A DNA stretch of 64,000 nucleotides from Petrosia ficiformis (lineage: Eukaryota; Porifera; Demospongiae; Haplosclerida; Petrosiidae): contig OX345649.1 in NCBI GenBank assembly GCA_947044365.1, positions 2,102,430 through 2,166,429 of the forward strand. Direction: 5' to 3'. The position numbers and the translations under genes are program-made. This document shows, piece by piece, positions 48,095-63,000 of the stretch. The notes below the pieces were generated by a model that saw nothing but the letters and a program-made list of their open reading frames with translations, was not told where the DNA came from and did no database searches. Within the stretch, counting starts at the first letter, position 1, and each line of letters starts with the position of its first letter.

Positions 48095-51000
48095 TTAGTT
48101 TATAAGTGGAAAAGGTGCTAATGCTTGCTTTGTATTCATCCATAATTGAATTGCAAGGTTTTTACACTGACTGGTAGCTACTTCCAATGGTACATGTGAC
48201 TCGTGAATGCAGTATAACTCATTAATATAGCCAGGAGTATTTCCATCACTTCCTCCCATTATATCCCTGCAACACAACAATAATAAACTTCATTTGGTTT
48301 CTATTCTTGTGTTGCTTACTTGTAAAAGTTGCCACACAATACTCCAGGTGGTTCATCTTCTACTGCCCTTACAGAGGAAGGTGCAGCCATTCTTAAAAAA
48401 GTCTATAGAATGATACATGCATATTATTATTGTTACAAGAATAATTGAGAACATGTCTGAGGTCTCTATCTAATTTATCAGAGATGTCAAGATTAAGGAT
48501 GTTACTAGTTGTATAGCAGCCAAAGGCAAAGCTGAGGGCCGCTATGCAACTAGAAACATTCAAACTGATGCCAGGGGTCTAATAAATCAAATAGAAACTG
48601 GCCAACCACGCTATAAATGATATAGTGTATATGACAGTAGACCTAACTACATGACAGTTTACAATATCTACATGATATGCTAATGCAGAGCACAGGAAGA
48701 CTCATGTAAAGGCCATTGGAATTTACATGAAATTATTTAGTCATGAAATTTCACACTCTCTTTCCAGCCAGTCATTCTGGTCTGATGGTGAGCATTATCT
48801 TCTCACTAGCAATACCAAATGACAAGTCTGTACAAAGTATTCCTCAAGTGATTGTACAGATATAGTAGTCAAGAACATAATTATTGCATTCCTAAACATA
48901 ATACATAATCACATTTCTGAAGCACAAAGAATGTTTTACGATTACTTCGCACTTAGCAGTAACATCTGTACGTGTCAGGTCTTATATACCTGGTGGATAT
49001 GCAGTGGAGGGTTTCAAATGAATCATCCAGGGTTCGAATTTAGCACTTGTCCACTTGTCCTGACAAGTGAAAAATGCTTTGGGACAAGTGAAAAATGATT
49101 CAAATTGTCCCTTGGACAAGCAACAGTGTTTCTAAATTTAATTATATTCATTGCAATGATTGTGGGTGTAGCCACACCTTTGTTTACATACACGTGGTTA
49201 CTGTATCAGCTGATGGTATGGTAATAAAGATGCTACTGAAGACAAAGATTCTGAACACAGTGAACAGTCAGATTCCTGTGGATTAATTAAATTTAATTTG
49301 GACACACCCCTCATGAATATTAATCAGTTGTCTGGGACAAGCAATTTTTTGGCCTACTTGCCCTATGGACAGGACAAGTGGATCAGAAAGTTAAATTCGA
49401 ACCCTGGAATCGTCTTTGTTTGCGAGTTATGGAAAGAAGTACATGTACATGTAGGTTCAAACATGAAGACTTTAAGTCATTTAGGCCGCTAAAATTTACA
49501 AAGGAATTCACAGATTCACAATGATGATGGCATTTTATATCATCTTGTGACAGAATATTTATTATGGTCTGCAGGGTAATCACTATAATTGCAGTTCAAA
49601 CCATAATATTAATCATGCTTGTGTCACATAATTATATATAATTGTATTGTTTGCGTAATTTTTTTAAACATAATTTCAGGGTCTCAGTCATTTAATGGGT
49701 ATAATGATGTGCACTATACATTATATGCAGTTTGTGGTATCTGCCAGCTACTATATAGCAGAAATACATTGCAAATGTTATAATTACATACAACCTTTAA
49801 AAAGTGAGAGGAATAGATAAACAATTAACTATAGTAGGCTCTTGGGTTTTAGACATGAGAATGTCAACATTAATTTAATTATAACACCACAAAGCAATCA
49901 TTTTTCTTGTTTCTCCAGTTTTTACAGTAACATGATCCTTAAAGTGCTTAGACTGGAACAGCACAGATGTACCATTAGTGAATCAATAAGTTATACATGT
50001 ACGTGTATGAAATATTAAAATTCTCACCCCAAGATTTGGATTGAGCATGCTGATCCACATGCAGTATGTGTATAGGAAGTCATCGTCCATCCATGTTTGG
50101 GAGGTGTAACCATTAGTTAGGTACCGCTGAGATCTCTTGACCATATCCCATACCTGAATGAATAAAAAAATAATAATTATTTGATGTACTGAAGCAACAT
50201 GGCTCCACTCCATTCACACTAAAATGAATTATTCTTTCACTATAGATGATATTAATGATGCACAAGTTTTACCAATATTCTGATAGCTACTTTGGATATG
50301 TATCAATAACTGATCAATTATCAACTTTCTGGTTTCTGATTCTTTAAATGAAAATGAGCTGTTACTCAATAATTATGAGTATCATAAAAGCAGTTAATGA
50401 TGCTGTAATCACTAGAAATTACATTATTAGTACACTTATTACAATATTGGTTACATCTTTCAGAAATAACTGATACATGTACTTGAAATAATGGCCGACA
50501 ATCACTGATACTGATCACCAATCCTATTATCAGTGCAACAATAGATGATATCTTTATAAATTTAAATATACAATATCCCACCAGGGCCAACCTATTGCAA
50601 TATCCCACCAGGGCCAACCTATTGTTTCGCCACACTATGTATATATACAATATCCCACCAGGGCCAACCTATTGTTTTGCCACACTATGTAGTATGTATA
50701 TATACAATATCCCACCAGGGCCAACCTATTGTTTTGCCACACTATGTATATATACAATATCCCACCAGGGCCAACCTATTGTTTCGCAATATCCCACCAG
50801 GGCCAACCTATTGTTTTGCCACACTATGTATATATACAATATCCCACCAGGGCCAACCTATTGTTTTGCCACACTATGTAGTATGTATATATACAATATC
50901 CCACCAGGGCCAACCTATTGTTTTGCCACACTATGTATATATACAATAGCTAGACCACAATATCACTTCATTACACCATAGAAAAGATGATACTATATAG

Positions 51001-54000
51001 TAGATATTATAAATTACACTACACCATAAAGCATTTTATAGTCTAACATTAACTGGAAGAGTACTCATAACATTGTATATACATAACCAATAACCTACTT
51101 TACGTTTCAGAAAAACACCAGGTGCCTCTCCACTACACTTTGCTCTTTCCTCCAAATATGATGAAGACTAAAATGTGGCAAGCAAATAATAAATTTTAAA
51201 ACATGTAAAAAAATACTTAACTTTTTGAACAGCGCATTGTTCAGAATACCATATAGCGGGATATTTTCGTGGGGTCTAATTTTCGTGTTTTGATCGATAT
51301 TTGATTTTCGCAGGTCAAAATTTTGTTGTTCAATTGATATTGTTCATACTCCACCCATGACAATAAATATTTGTGAGTTAAATATTTGTGCAATGGCTCT
51401 GTATCAAGAAAAATACAAAAATTAGATTGCACGAAAATATCCCCTATACAGTAATAGGTATGAATTAAACTCTTTTCATAAGAATAATAAGCATTACATG
51501 TAGAAACAAGACAGTCATGAATCACTGCTTCATCAACACTTGTAAGTTATAATCATACATATACACATGTATGTAAATTCTTATTCATTCTTAATTGCTA
51601 AACATATGCATGTGCTGACTCATATCTAGAGGGTATGTGCCCTGGGAAATTTGCCAAATTTAGACCCTTTAAGGTTACATCTGGTAGTGGATAATGTTGT
51701 TATTATTATCAAGGGGAAACGTGCACTGCTGTCATGATAGCTAATATAAATCTTGGGAATTCTGGGAACTTCATGTGGAGGGGGAAATCCCAGGGTACCT
51801 CCCGTCCTCTATATATGAAACCCTGACACCCGATACCACTTTAGAGAACTTATTATTGTGTATGAAACCCCATTATACACAAATGAAACTCACTGATAGT
51901 TCATCCACCAAGGAAGGTGAAGTGAGCTCATCAAAGGAGCGATCAACAAATGCAAAGTGTACCATACCTGGAAAATTACTTCCAAATGTGGAAACATGGT
52001 CAAGGGTTCAAATTTTATTCCAATTAAACTTACATAATCAGGAACTTGTATATGTAAGTATATATATATATATATACCACTAAAATTATGTATACGTTAT
52101 TTATGTAGTGTAATGGAGGATTGAAGCTGAATGACTTATCGATCTAGAGCTAATATTCTATCAGTTTTGAGAGTAAGTAAAATTTTAGGATGGAGTTATT
52201 TTAGACAATGAACTTAAGAAACGTTTAAAATAGTTCCTCCTCAGTCCTATTATAAACTCCTGTTTATATTTATGTATGTATGTGAGTAGGATATCCAGGA
52301 AATGGTAGATTGATAGTGGCCTTCATTGATAAATATTCACCATAATCTCTGCTTAGCTTGGATGAGAGTTTAAGCAAACGAGATACAACAGTATGTTTGT
52401 CATAATCCAATACCTAAGAGATATAATGTACAAACTATAAGAATAATATAATTATATTGTACAAAACAAAGGAGTAACCACTTGTAAGAATATAACTAAT
52501 CAGTCATATTTAACTATTCTTGAAGACCCGAGGGTTTGTCTTCTTTCTGTAAATACTTAATTTAGTTCGAGGTGCTACAATTTCATAAATTTTCATAAAT
52601 CATAAGTTTTAACGTTTATAAAAATGTTAACTCTACATTCTTGTAACAATGCTGCACAAACTTGTCACAGAGAAAATAATGTGAATATTATTATGGCCTG
52701 CAGGGCCATCCCTATGATTGTGTTCTACAAGATCTTTTAAAAGGTAAGGAAAGTGAATAATCAAAATAACGAGCACTGTCGGGACGGGACCCTCGCCTTC
52801 GTGGCAAAGTAATACAAACTATAATCTTTTAAAAAAAAATAATTATATGTCAAAAGATTATAATTATGTATATATATAATATATATATATATATCATTGC
52901 TCACTGATTTGTAGGGTTATATAATAATGAGAACATTTACTTCAGATGGTTTATATAAAACATATAAAGTAATAAAATTGTACTGGCATGTTAGTTTTTA
53001 TAATACAATAATAGTTATATAATTATATAAAAGTAACATGTCAGTACTTATTACTTTATAACTGAAAGATTTTAGTATGATTATACCAGTCTCTTCCTTG
53101 TCTATACTATAAGTCTTACATTTTAATCTCTGTTTTATCTCAAAAAAGAAAGAAAGATCTTCAATTAGTCTTGTGAAATGTGCTATAAAGAGAGCCTAGA
53201 GCACTAAGACAGGTCCTCAAAACTGCTGAAGTTCGAGTCACGTGCACAGCACATGACTTAAAATTTTTAAATAGGCGGAGCCTGAAAGTAATGGAGAATT
53301 CTTGGAGCCAGTGCTCGATGTTGTACCAACCACTACTCAAGTTTTGTTTGCTTTTATGTAGTGCTTTACTAGCGATAGTCATGATACAACAGTATTTATG
53401 TTTTAATGTGTCCAGATGTTACCAAGAGTCTTCTTGAGTCTGGAAACAGTAACCGTGAGGTATAAAAATTGCGATAACTTTAAAACGGAAGGGTTTCACC
53501 AAAAGCCTGTTGTTACTTTTGATCCTTGTATAATTTGAAGTCTTCCCGTATCTAGTTCGAGCCACCAGTGTTCGTAGTTTTTGCAAAATTTTGCAAACAC
53601 ACACACACACACACAGACACACAATATGATTACTGTACCCTCCCGCCTACGCTTCGTGGCGAGGGTAATAACTATAATAGGCTGTTGTGTTCCAGGCATG
53701 ATAAAGTCAGCCATGATTACTGAATACCACAAAGCAATCATAGGGATTCTATTATGGATATTATGGCTTCAGAGCACATACTGATCTCTGTATTAATGTT
53801 AGATAAACATATAAAAGTTGCAAGTGTGTTCACATATCTGAAGTGTTTTATCATTTACATGTAATACTTGAATTAGGAATATTAGTTATTATACAAAAGT
53901 AATCATGTTCTCATTTCATCTTTATTTATCATGTTGCTCACTTTTGGAGAAAAATAAAGTTCATCATATAAAGATATCAACGATTCAATGAGATACTCAG

Positions 54001-57000
54001 CTTGATTAACAACTCTGGAATTATAGAGAAAGAAACAGTAATGAAGCACATACACATTTACATGTATTCAGTAATTATTAATAATCATAACAAGATATAT
54101 GGAGGACAAAGTATCCCCATGTTTGCTTTCTAATCATTCACTTTTCTTCAGATGTTCCAAAAAGCCCAGAGTAGAGAATAAATTCAATCATAACTCCTAC
54201 ATGTGCTGGGTGTGGCAGTTCAAGATGGTGGCTGGAGAGAGTGGTTGAAGTGCTAATTTCAAGCGATCAAATCATTCCTATTCTTTCCTCTCTCTCTCAT
54301 AATTATTGTGAAAATAGTATTAGCTTGAGTTTCAGTATATCAGCAGTGTGTTAGTGCACATATACACTAACTAAAACACAAGTGTTCACGAGTAACTCAC
54401 ATGTTACACTATGTTGCATATTACATACTATACAGTGCAAGTATAACGTGATTACATGTACTACATTGCTAGTGAAATACCTTGTGATATCCAATTGCTC
54501 TGTCAGATTTTTTTCCAAGTACTTCAAGAAATGAGCATCTCTAAGTCTTCCCCATGTACTAAATACTTTGACAACACTCTTCTTTAAAGATTCACTGTTA
54601 AGAGCCTGGTATAAAGTAAATACATGTATCTTATAATAACTACAAAACACTTCATTGAACTGAACAGGGATTGGATTAACAATCCTCACTGTTACATGAG
54701 TTTCAGTAGAATAATGACTTGTTAAAACAAAACAACTTTAGTATTACATGTGTATAAAGATTTATCATAACTTATCACTAAATATTCATTTTCAACATCA
54801 ATTATATTTACCTTAGCCTCTGACTTTGCACCATCAACTATTCTTCTACAACAGAAAAGGTAATAAAATATAAATAGACTATATGCACATTTAAATGAAA
54901 AGCTAAGACTTCAAGAGCCCACAAAATTAAGGTAGGTGTGGATAGATTGAAAACATAAACATGTATCTTAAATTGTTTTTAGAGATGAATATTTAAGTCT
55001 TTCTTGCATGTTAGGACTCTAACAGCCTACTTTTATTCATTTTCAAGAACAGAGGATATTTGTGCAGTACCAGATATATAAATTAAACATATTTTCAGTT
55101 GAAACAGTACAGAATTGAAGCCCACAACAACAGTGAATGGAGTCAATGAACAAAGCTATAAAATCAGAGGGGTAAACATTTTGATCTGATGTAGCCCTAG
55201 GCCCCTAGCACACCTAGACCCCAGGGCTCATTCAATACAGTGGGGGGACCACCTTTAAAATTATGAGAATTAAATTAAAGTACTACATCTCATTCTAGAT
55301 TGTTCTGGCATATTATCCATAGAGACTAAGAAAGGGGTTCAATCTCAAAGATAAATTCTCCCTGTTAAATAAAAACCCAATATCAACTACTTTTTTTCGT
55401 CCCTTTAGACCTAATTATCAGTACCTCATGTTATACCATTCAAATTAATGTGCACAACACAAGTACACTATACAATTATACCCAATGGAATGCAATTATT
55501 AAAGAAAAATTGTCTTTCCTTATCTATGCACTATATACATACATACTCAGGTACCACATAATTGTCATTGGCAACAGTACTGATAAATGTGTTTCAGTGA
55601 ATAAGTTACTTGAAATTGATTTCAACTTACTTCATACTATCATCTAGAATATCAAACATGCTTCTACCAGTAACAGCATTGTTCTTTGTAGTAATAGTTT
55701 GTCTCAAATTGGTTAAAGTTTGACATATAACTCCAGCCAAATTACTTGACTGTGGCTAAACAAAAGTGAGATTAGTAAATGGTATACCTTTAATCGAAAA
55801 TAAGTAGATTGTTGGGTAACAATATAATTATCATGCCTTATAGTATGACTATGTACATGTATCATAAAGAAAGTAAGTAATAATGTAGTGTTGTGTAATC
55901 ATGAATATTAAGTAGCCACACCTGCTACCAAACAGCAATTATCAAATCAAAAAAAAGCTAGGTTTTACAAAATAATCTTTTAACAGTAAATTAATAATAA
56001 TGAATCAACACTGAGAGCAGTAATAAACAATTATTTTCAAAATTAGAAGAGCTGATGTTTATAATAAATGCTCTCCTTTGAGAGTGATGTTTATTAGATC
56101 TCTATACATAAAAACATTACACACAAACCTACCTCAGATATTAATACAAGTATTATTTGTGGATACACTTCCAAGCAGTGTAAAGTGTGAGGAATATATT
56201 GATTGGGATTAAGCTGCAAAAACACCTTTTGCTCATGGTACTGGAGAAAGAGTAGAGTAGACAGTACATTGACAGTTACTTAATCTAATGTAAGTGATAC
56301 ATAATTACAAATCAAAGGTATCCATTGTATAATTAGTATTACCCGTTTAAATAATACCAAACCTAATTACTAATACATGTACTAATTAATAGCTATACAG
56401 CTACTACTGAAATGCTTGATTTTTAATCAAACAATATTTGAGCATTGAAAGTATAATATAAACAATGAATAGTAACAGGAGCTTATGAGCGCTGCAAAGC
56501 GGCGCGAAGGAGCGTCAAACTCCAATATGTTTTGCAACCATCTGTTGTCGAATCACACCTTTGCAAACTGCCTTATATGGGAAACCTCTGTAAACTGCGT
56601 AAGTGATTTAAGTAGGCATGATAAGTGTTTATTAAAATAATAATTGAAAAAATTACTATCGTGTGCGTCTGACAAGATGAGTCTGTATAATCCCCCACTT
56701 TTTCCCAGACAGAAACGATACTAGTATAGTCAGCAAAAGATAGGTGCTACCAAACTCTGTAACAAAAGTGCTGTCAGTGTATTGATTCTACAGGGTGTAC
56801 AAAAGGACTATTAATAGATAACAACAAAAGCAACATATCTAATGAAATAAGCGTACGATGATTAGTTTGTTACCTGGAGCAGGATTTGAAACTGCCTTGT
56901 ATTCAAGCTTTCTTCTCGAGTTTCTTCTTGGCTTGTAGAACTTGCGTTTTGGGCTTCCAGTTTGTTTGAAGTGTCCTATTTGAAATGTTCCATCCCAGAA

Positions 57001-60000
57001 ATCTGCGCATTGGTTCTTTTGATCGCTAATTCATCTCTACTAAACAACGAATCTGCTTAGGACTGTGGCTTGACTGTTCTTCTGTACGGGTTTGTTCGAC
57101 ATTTCTTTTGACCATATTTGGAGTTTTGCTGAAAGTGTGATTCGACAACAGATGGGTACTGCAGTTTTACGCTCCTTAGTGCAGTTTTACAATCCTAAGC
57201 TCCTAATAGTAACTACATAGTAGTTCACAGTTGATGATTGAGGGCTTTTTTAAGGCAATGAACTACATGTACAATAATATACATTACAAAAGAAATATGA
57301 GCACAAGGCTACATGTACTTATACATACACACAGATCTTTATATACTCCTCTTATTCTGATTATAAAAGATATTATAGTCTGTATTATAACTTACTTTGG
57401 TCATTGGAGCTATACTATCATCTGGTACATGTAGTACATCATGATCACTTTGTCTTTCATTCCCTATTCCTTTTCTTCCTAATCCACCTAACATGTGGCG
57501 AAGACGACCTCCAAAACTCTTGGCTACCTGAAAGAGCATGAAATAAAAGAATAAAACTATAATTACGTTTATAGTTTTGTCTTAGACCTAATGAAGCATG
57601 TCTTTTAATACTTTTTGTGAAAAATCAAGAAGTTCAAACAACTTCATCAAGACAGGGTATTGTGTTAAACACATTAAATTTCATAATTATGTTATTCAGA
57701 AGCATATTGTTCACATACAGGACTATACATTTGTATCTACCTGCCAATGAATGTAGTAAGCCACTATACTTGGATAATAACATGCACTGTGTTAAAAATA
57801 CAAGATAAACACATATAACACATACCATTCCCTCTGTTTCATCATCATTTGGAGTTTTGAACTGAGGATGCAAAAAAAAAAAAATTATACGGATACCTAT
57901 ACTAATAATCCCTACATTCATTATACATTTTTTCACTTTTGTAATCAAATACAACATTGCCACAACATGAATAGAGCCTCTCTTAGGAACCTTTGGAAAC
58001 ATCACCTTTTATCTGCAGCACTTCATGAGATTAGACGTTATTAATTGTTCATAGTGAAAAAATGTGTAATGTGTTGATAGTGGGGGTGGGGGGCTTAGCC
58101 ATCCCCCCAGTATCTATGACACTATATTAGTATTAGTTGCAGATTAACAAGTTAGCTTGAGTGCACCTTCTTTTATTTGCCACACCAATTAATTGACCGA
58201 GCCCAGCCAACATCTTACATTGTTGGTTATATAACATTATATAGACCTCTGAAACATGATATATAATTATACATAATTATATATAATTGGCTTAATACTG
58301 CCTTTGGCAGTTTAAGTTAGGCAAACGTAGTATGTTCTAAGCATAGTAGTGTTCAATGTTAGTTATGACATCAAAATTATGTATTTTTGATTAATGACAC
58401 GATGTTTGGGACATGACTTCTTTTGTTTATGGTATCCAAACATAGCAAAAGATGGAAGAGACACTACACAGTCTCTTTGAGTAATTGGCTCTAGTTTCTA
58501 GCTGTGATTTGAACTAGGTGTGCCTCAGAAGCTAGACACAAAGGAGGTAATAAGTAAAAAATCAGTTGACTATTACTTCTGTCCCAACTATTATACAAGT
58601 GATCTGTATCTCACAAAACATATAATTATAATTTTAGAGTGAAATTCTTCTGCATCTCGTCAGCAGTTCATTACTATAGTCACCCCAGTAACTGTAGTTT
58701 AAAACTCTATACAAAATGAATATCATTGTATTTACTCAACCACCACATTAAATCAGGTATGGACTATTAACATAATTACATGTACATGAGTATTATCAGT
58801 AGCCCATAGGCTTCTGATATGAAATGATATACTATGAATATGAGGTTACCCCTGCTATATTGTAAATAGATGAAAATATGAATTCATCTTTACTGGACCT
58901 TTGAATCTTTAGCACATGTACTTACTGGTGGTAAGTCATCATTATCAACAGGTGGTTGTGGGATTGGAAGAGAAGCTGTCATTGGCTCTGTGTCTCTATT
59001 GGTCTCTGATATTTCACCTGGTGAAGTATTGGTTGGAGTTTGATAAGGTGTGCCAAACTAAAAAAATGAAAGGATTACACACTACAAGATGCTGTAGTGG
59101 AAGGTAGGTAGTACATGTATATGAAACTACTAATCCCTCTTCTCCAACCTCTGAACACCACTATACTAAGGAGACGACCCTCTAATTAGGACACTTACAT
59201 TGCATATTTGTTCCAAAGGTGTCCAAAGGGATTTCATTACAGCTTTTATAGTACATGTACCAGGTACTGAATACAATTCCAGGAGCCATGTACAAGACAT
59301 TTACAATTAATTATATTTTTGGTAACTAATCAACTACTTTCATTACACAAAACAAGTCACTACATAGTACATACATGAAAGCTGTATGAGTTCATATGTA
59401 TGTGTAGCTGTTTAATACAAGATGTTCATGGTAGTGCTCATATACTCATTTGGAATTTGTAAAAGCACTATTGCTCCTAGGACACACCTCTAAATCCTAG
59501 GGACACCCCAGCACCTGGAGAGTAGGGTTTTAATCTGAACAAGACTGGTATAGTATATTATAGTATTACATCAGCTCTAGTGTGTAGTAATACTCACTAA
59601 TTGGTCAACATCTCCAACTGGAGAAAATTCATCATCATTACGTAATTGATTTTGTTCTGTGTGGTCATCATTTTCTCCCTTAGTATCATTCATGGTTTCT
59701 GAAGAATAACAGGGAATAATACAATATATATTAGAAATCAACAAGACTTATGAATAGCATATGTAAACATATCATCTGGAAACTCCATCAGGCAAAGATT
59801 ACTTCACTCACTGTAGATGAAGTAGGAAACACTTTAGTCTCCAGTAATTCAAATTTTCTAAGCCATGGTATGGATAAATAAATATTTACATTTACTTCTG
59901 AATTGTTTCTCAGGAGAAGTAATGATAATCATGGTAGAGTTATAATTACAAAGTTACAATGCAATTTATGATAGTCAAGTAATTTATTAACATTATAAAG

Positions 60001-63000
60001 CATCAGGTGATATTGAACTATCAGCTAATCTGCTCTAGCTTATGGCATAGTGGTACGAACACTTGACTGGAAATCAGGGAATCTTATTTCAACTCTCAAA
60101 CAGTATAGAGATATTTTATTTCTTTGTTTATTTTTATAACTATTAATTATTAGTATTTCATTTTCATAAATGATTTAACTTGTATAATTTCTACATACCC
60201 ATTTCTGAAACATTAGTCTTGTTAGATTGATGATAATATAAGTTTGTTGTTAGTAAAATCAGGAGTAAGGTATCTGCAGTTGGAAGCTGAGGTGAACGTC
60301 CACAACTTGCTAAAATTTTACTTCCAACAATTAGTAAAGCATGCTTCATGCTAGTTATTCCTCCACTATATGAAAAAATGACAGTGAAATCTCAAGGAAT
60401 ATATTTTCTTCAAGAATTCATATTTGACTAGCTCAACACTTTCATTATACAGAAATGAATGCACGTGTACACTACAAATAATGAGTTGTGTTTTCATGTA
60501 CTCTTTAGTCTCTTTTGCCACCAGACGTCTTCTGAAAGTGGTGAAATGGCTGTAAAAATTGTCATAACTTTATAACTGAAAGGCGTTTTTGATCCTTGTA
60601 TAATTTCAAGTTAGTTGGTAGTTCAATTGAAAAGCCAATGTTGTTAGTTGTCTAACAGACAACTACACACACAGAAAATATGATTACAGTAACTCTCTGC
60701 TCCAGGTTAATTAGTTTTGTCGACTTTAACTTATAGTTTATATGAAATTAGTTCTAGTCTAGTTAAATAAAACATTTTGTCATACCAGAATATTTAATAT
60801 TTCTGTTTTAGTTAACCAAAATAATAATGAGTTAATGTAGCTTTTCTGGCTTCTTGCCCAGACTTATCAATATAGAAATTTGTGTGAGAATATAGTGAAT
60901 TTGTGTGAGAATATGGTGAAAAGTAGGAATGTGAATGATCTAAAGGATTTTCAAGGTCCAAACCAGTTTATCTTCAATCTAATTTCAGCGGAAGATAAAC
61001 TGTGATGTAAATTTAGAGTAATATACACACAATCATACAGATAATGAATAGAACACTCTTACTTGTGATTTGAGCTGAGACATTCTTCAGCAAGTGTAAC
61101 ACAAGCATTTTGTGCTGTATTCAACTGACCAAACCGAATATGCTCTACAGCCTGCATAAAATATTCAATAGACATTCAAACATTGACAAACTGCCCAGCC
61201 ATTTGCACAATAAACTATAATTAGCATTCCATTAGGGCATCTTTTAATTGTCTCTTTATTGAGCCTCTCAGTTGGAACTTAGAAAGAACACAACCAAACC
61301 CCCAAAAGGGACGCATTAAACAGACTCTCAACTATATAAACAAGATATATGGAGAAAAATTATCACTATGATTGCTTTGTGGTGTCCAACATTTTATAAT
61401 CATGGCTGACTTTCTCATGGCTGAAGCACAACATTTATTATAATTATTATTTTGATTATCTACTCTCCTTAACTTCTTAATGGATCTCAATATATTTCAG
61501 CTAAAATAGCTCTTACTTCCTGTTTCTATGTAAGCTATAAGCAGCTTTCTTCCTCCTGGTCTATAGAGCTTGAGCGTGTATTCTATTATGTGCCATGCCT
61601 ATTAATTGACCAAGCCTCTTGGAATGATGCAACTTCCCTAACTACGTATACAATGCGTATACATTAAACCCTTTGGAAGGCAATCATAGGGTTGGCCCTG
61701 CGGGCCATAAAAATGTGAATAACAATCACAGGGACACATTTATCTTTGTTTTTCTAATGTGGCAAATTCTTTTGAAATTATATCACTCAGAAACAATGAA
61801 GTGTGAGAATATATATACTGAATACATCAGTCAACTACACATTTTTCTTATTAATACATGTATGCTGGACATAGTGATGGACATTTTGAAAGATTAGAAT
61901 TCACATTCACTTTTATTGATATTTCTGAGTTGAGTCAGTTAATATTATGAGTATTGACATTGTGGACTGGCCACTCCCTCAATTATCACCTTTATGTATC
62001 TTCATTCTGAGTCTTTAAATTTTACAGACATGGGGTAATAGTAATAGAAAAAACAAGTGTGTATAGAGAAAAAAACATCCCTATGATTGCTTTACAAATT
62101 TAAGTGAAGATAAAAGTATGCTTTGTGGTGTCCAGAATTCAGTAATCATGGCTGACTTTATAATGCCTGAAACACACTATAGTTATTATTTCGATTATCT
62201 ACTCTCCTTACCTTTTAAGGACGTTCTAGAACTTTAGAAATATATTTCAGGAAGAATAGCCAGCTATTAGTTCCAGTTTCTACATAAGCTACAATCAGCT
62301 TTCTTTCTGCTGCTCTGTACTAGTCTGTAGAGCTTGAGCGCGCGTACTATTACGCGCCACGCCTATTAATTGACCGAGCCCCCGAAAATGACGTAACTTC
62401 CTTAACTACGTATACAACGCATACTCACGCAAGTGACACAAGAATATATATATATATATAAAAACATACATCGAACCCGTGGGAAAGCAATCATAGGGAT
62501 GGCCCTACGGGCCATAAAAACAAAAAACGGAGGTAATGGTAATAACAGTAGTAGTACATAGTCAAGTAATAGTATTAGTAATAATAATACATGTATACAA
62601 TCTCAATGTTGCGGTAATAGTAATAGTTAACCTTAGGTAATATGTTCATTTAAAGTAAGGCCAGTAGAGTTAAGGTAATAGTAATAGTAATATATTACAT
62701 TGCATTGTAATTGACCCCATGTCTGCAGGTAAGACACCAAATGTTGTGTGTATACACCTACCTCCATTAGAAATGCTTGTTCAGTATTATACAGTGTCTC
62801 ATAGCTATTCAATATGCTATTTAATCTTTGCCACTGAACAGCACGATGTTGAAGATTTACAGGAGACATCCTGGAAGTGAAGTAAAGAACTACTCATCCT
62901 GGGAGCAACGTATAATTATTGCATAAACAAGTTATTTTGTATGTATACAATAAAAGTTAGAATTTGAGCTCACTCATGTATCTACTACACATGAAACATC

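Noticed and set aside
50595..50981. 128-residue frame with repeated 'PPGPTYCFATLC'
   Set aside because: Produced by translating the minisatellite; the same repeat is also open in a second frame.
51775..52083. Forward 102-residue frame
   Set aside because: Antisense to the HPS1 exon 51967-51894, which carries the conserved 'MVHFAFVDR' block.
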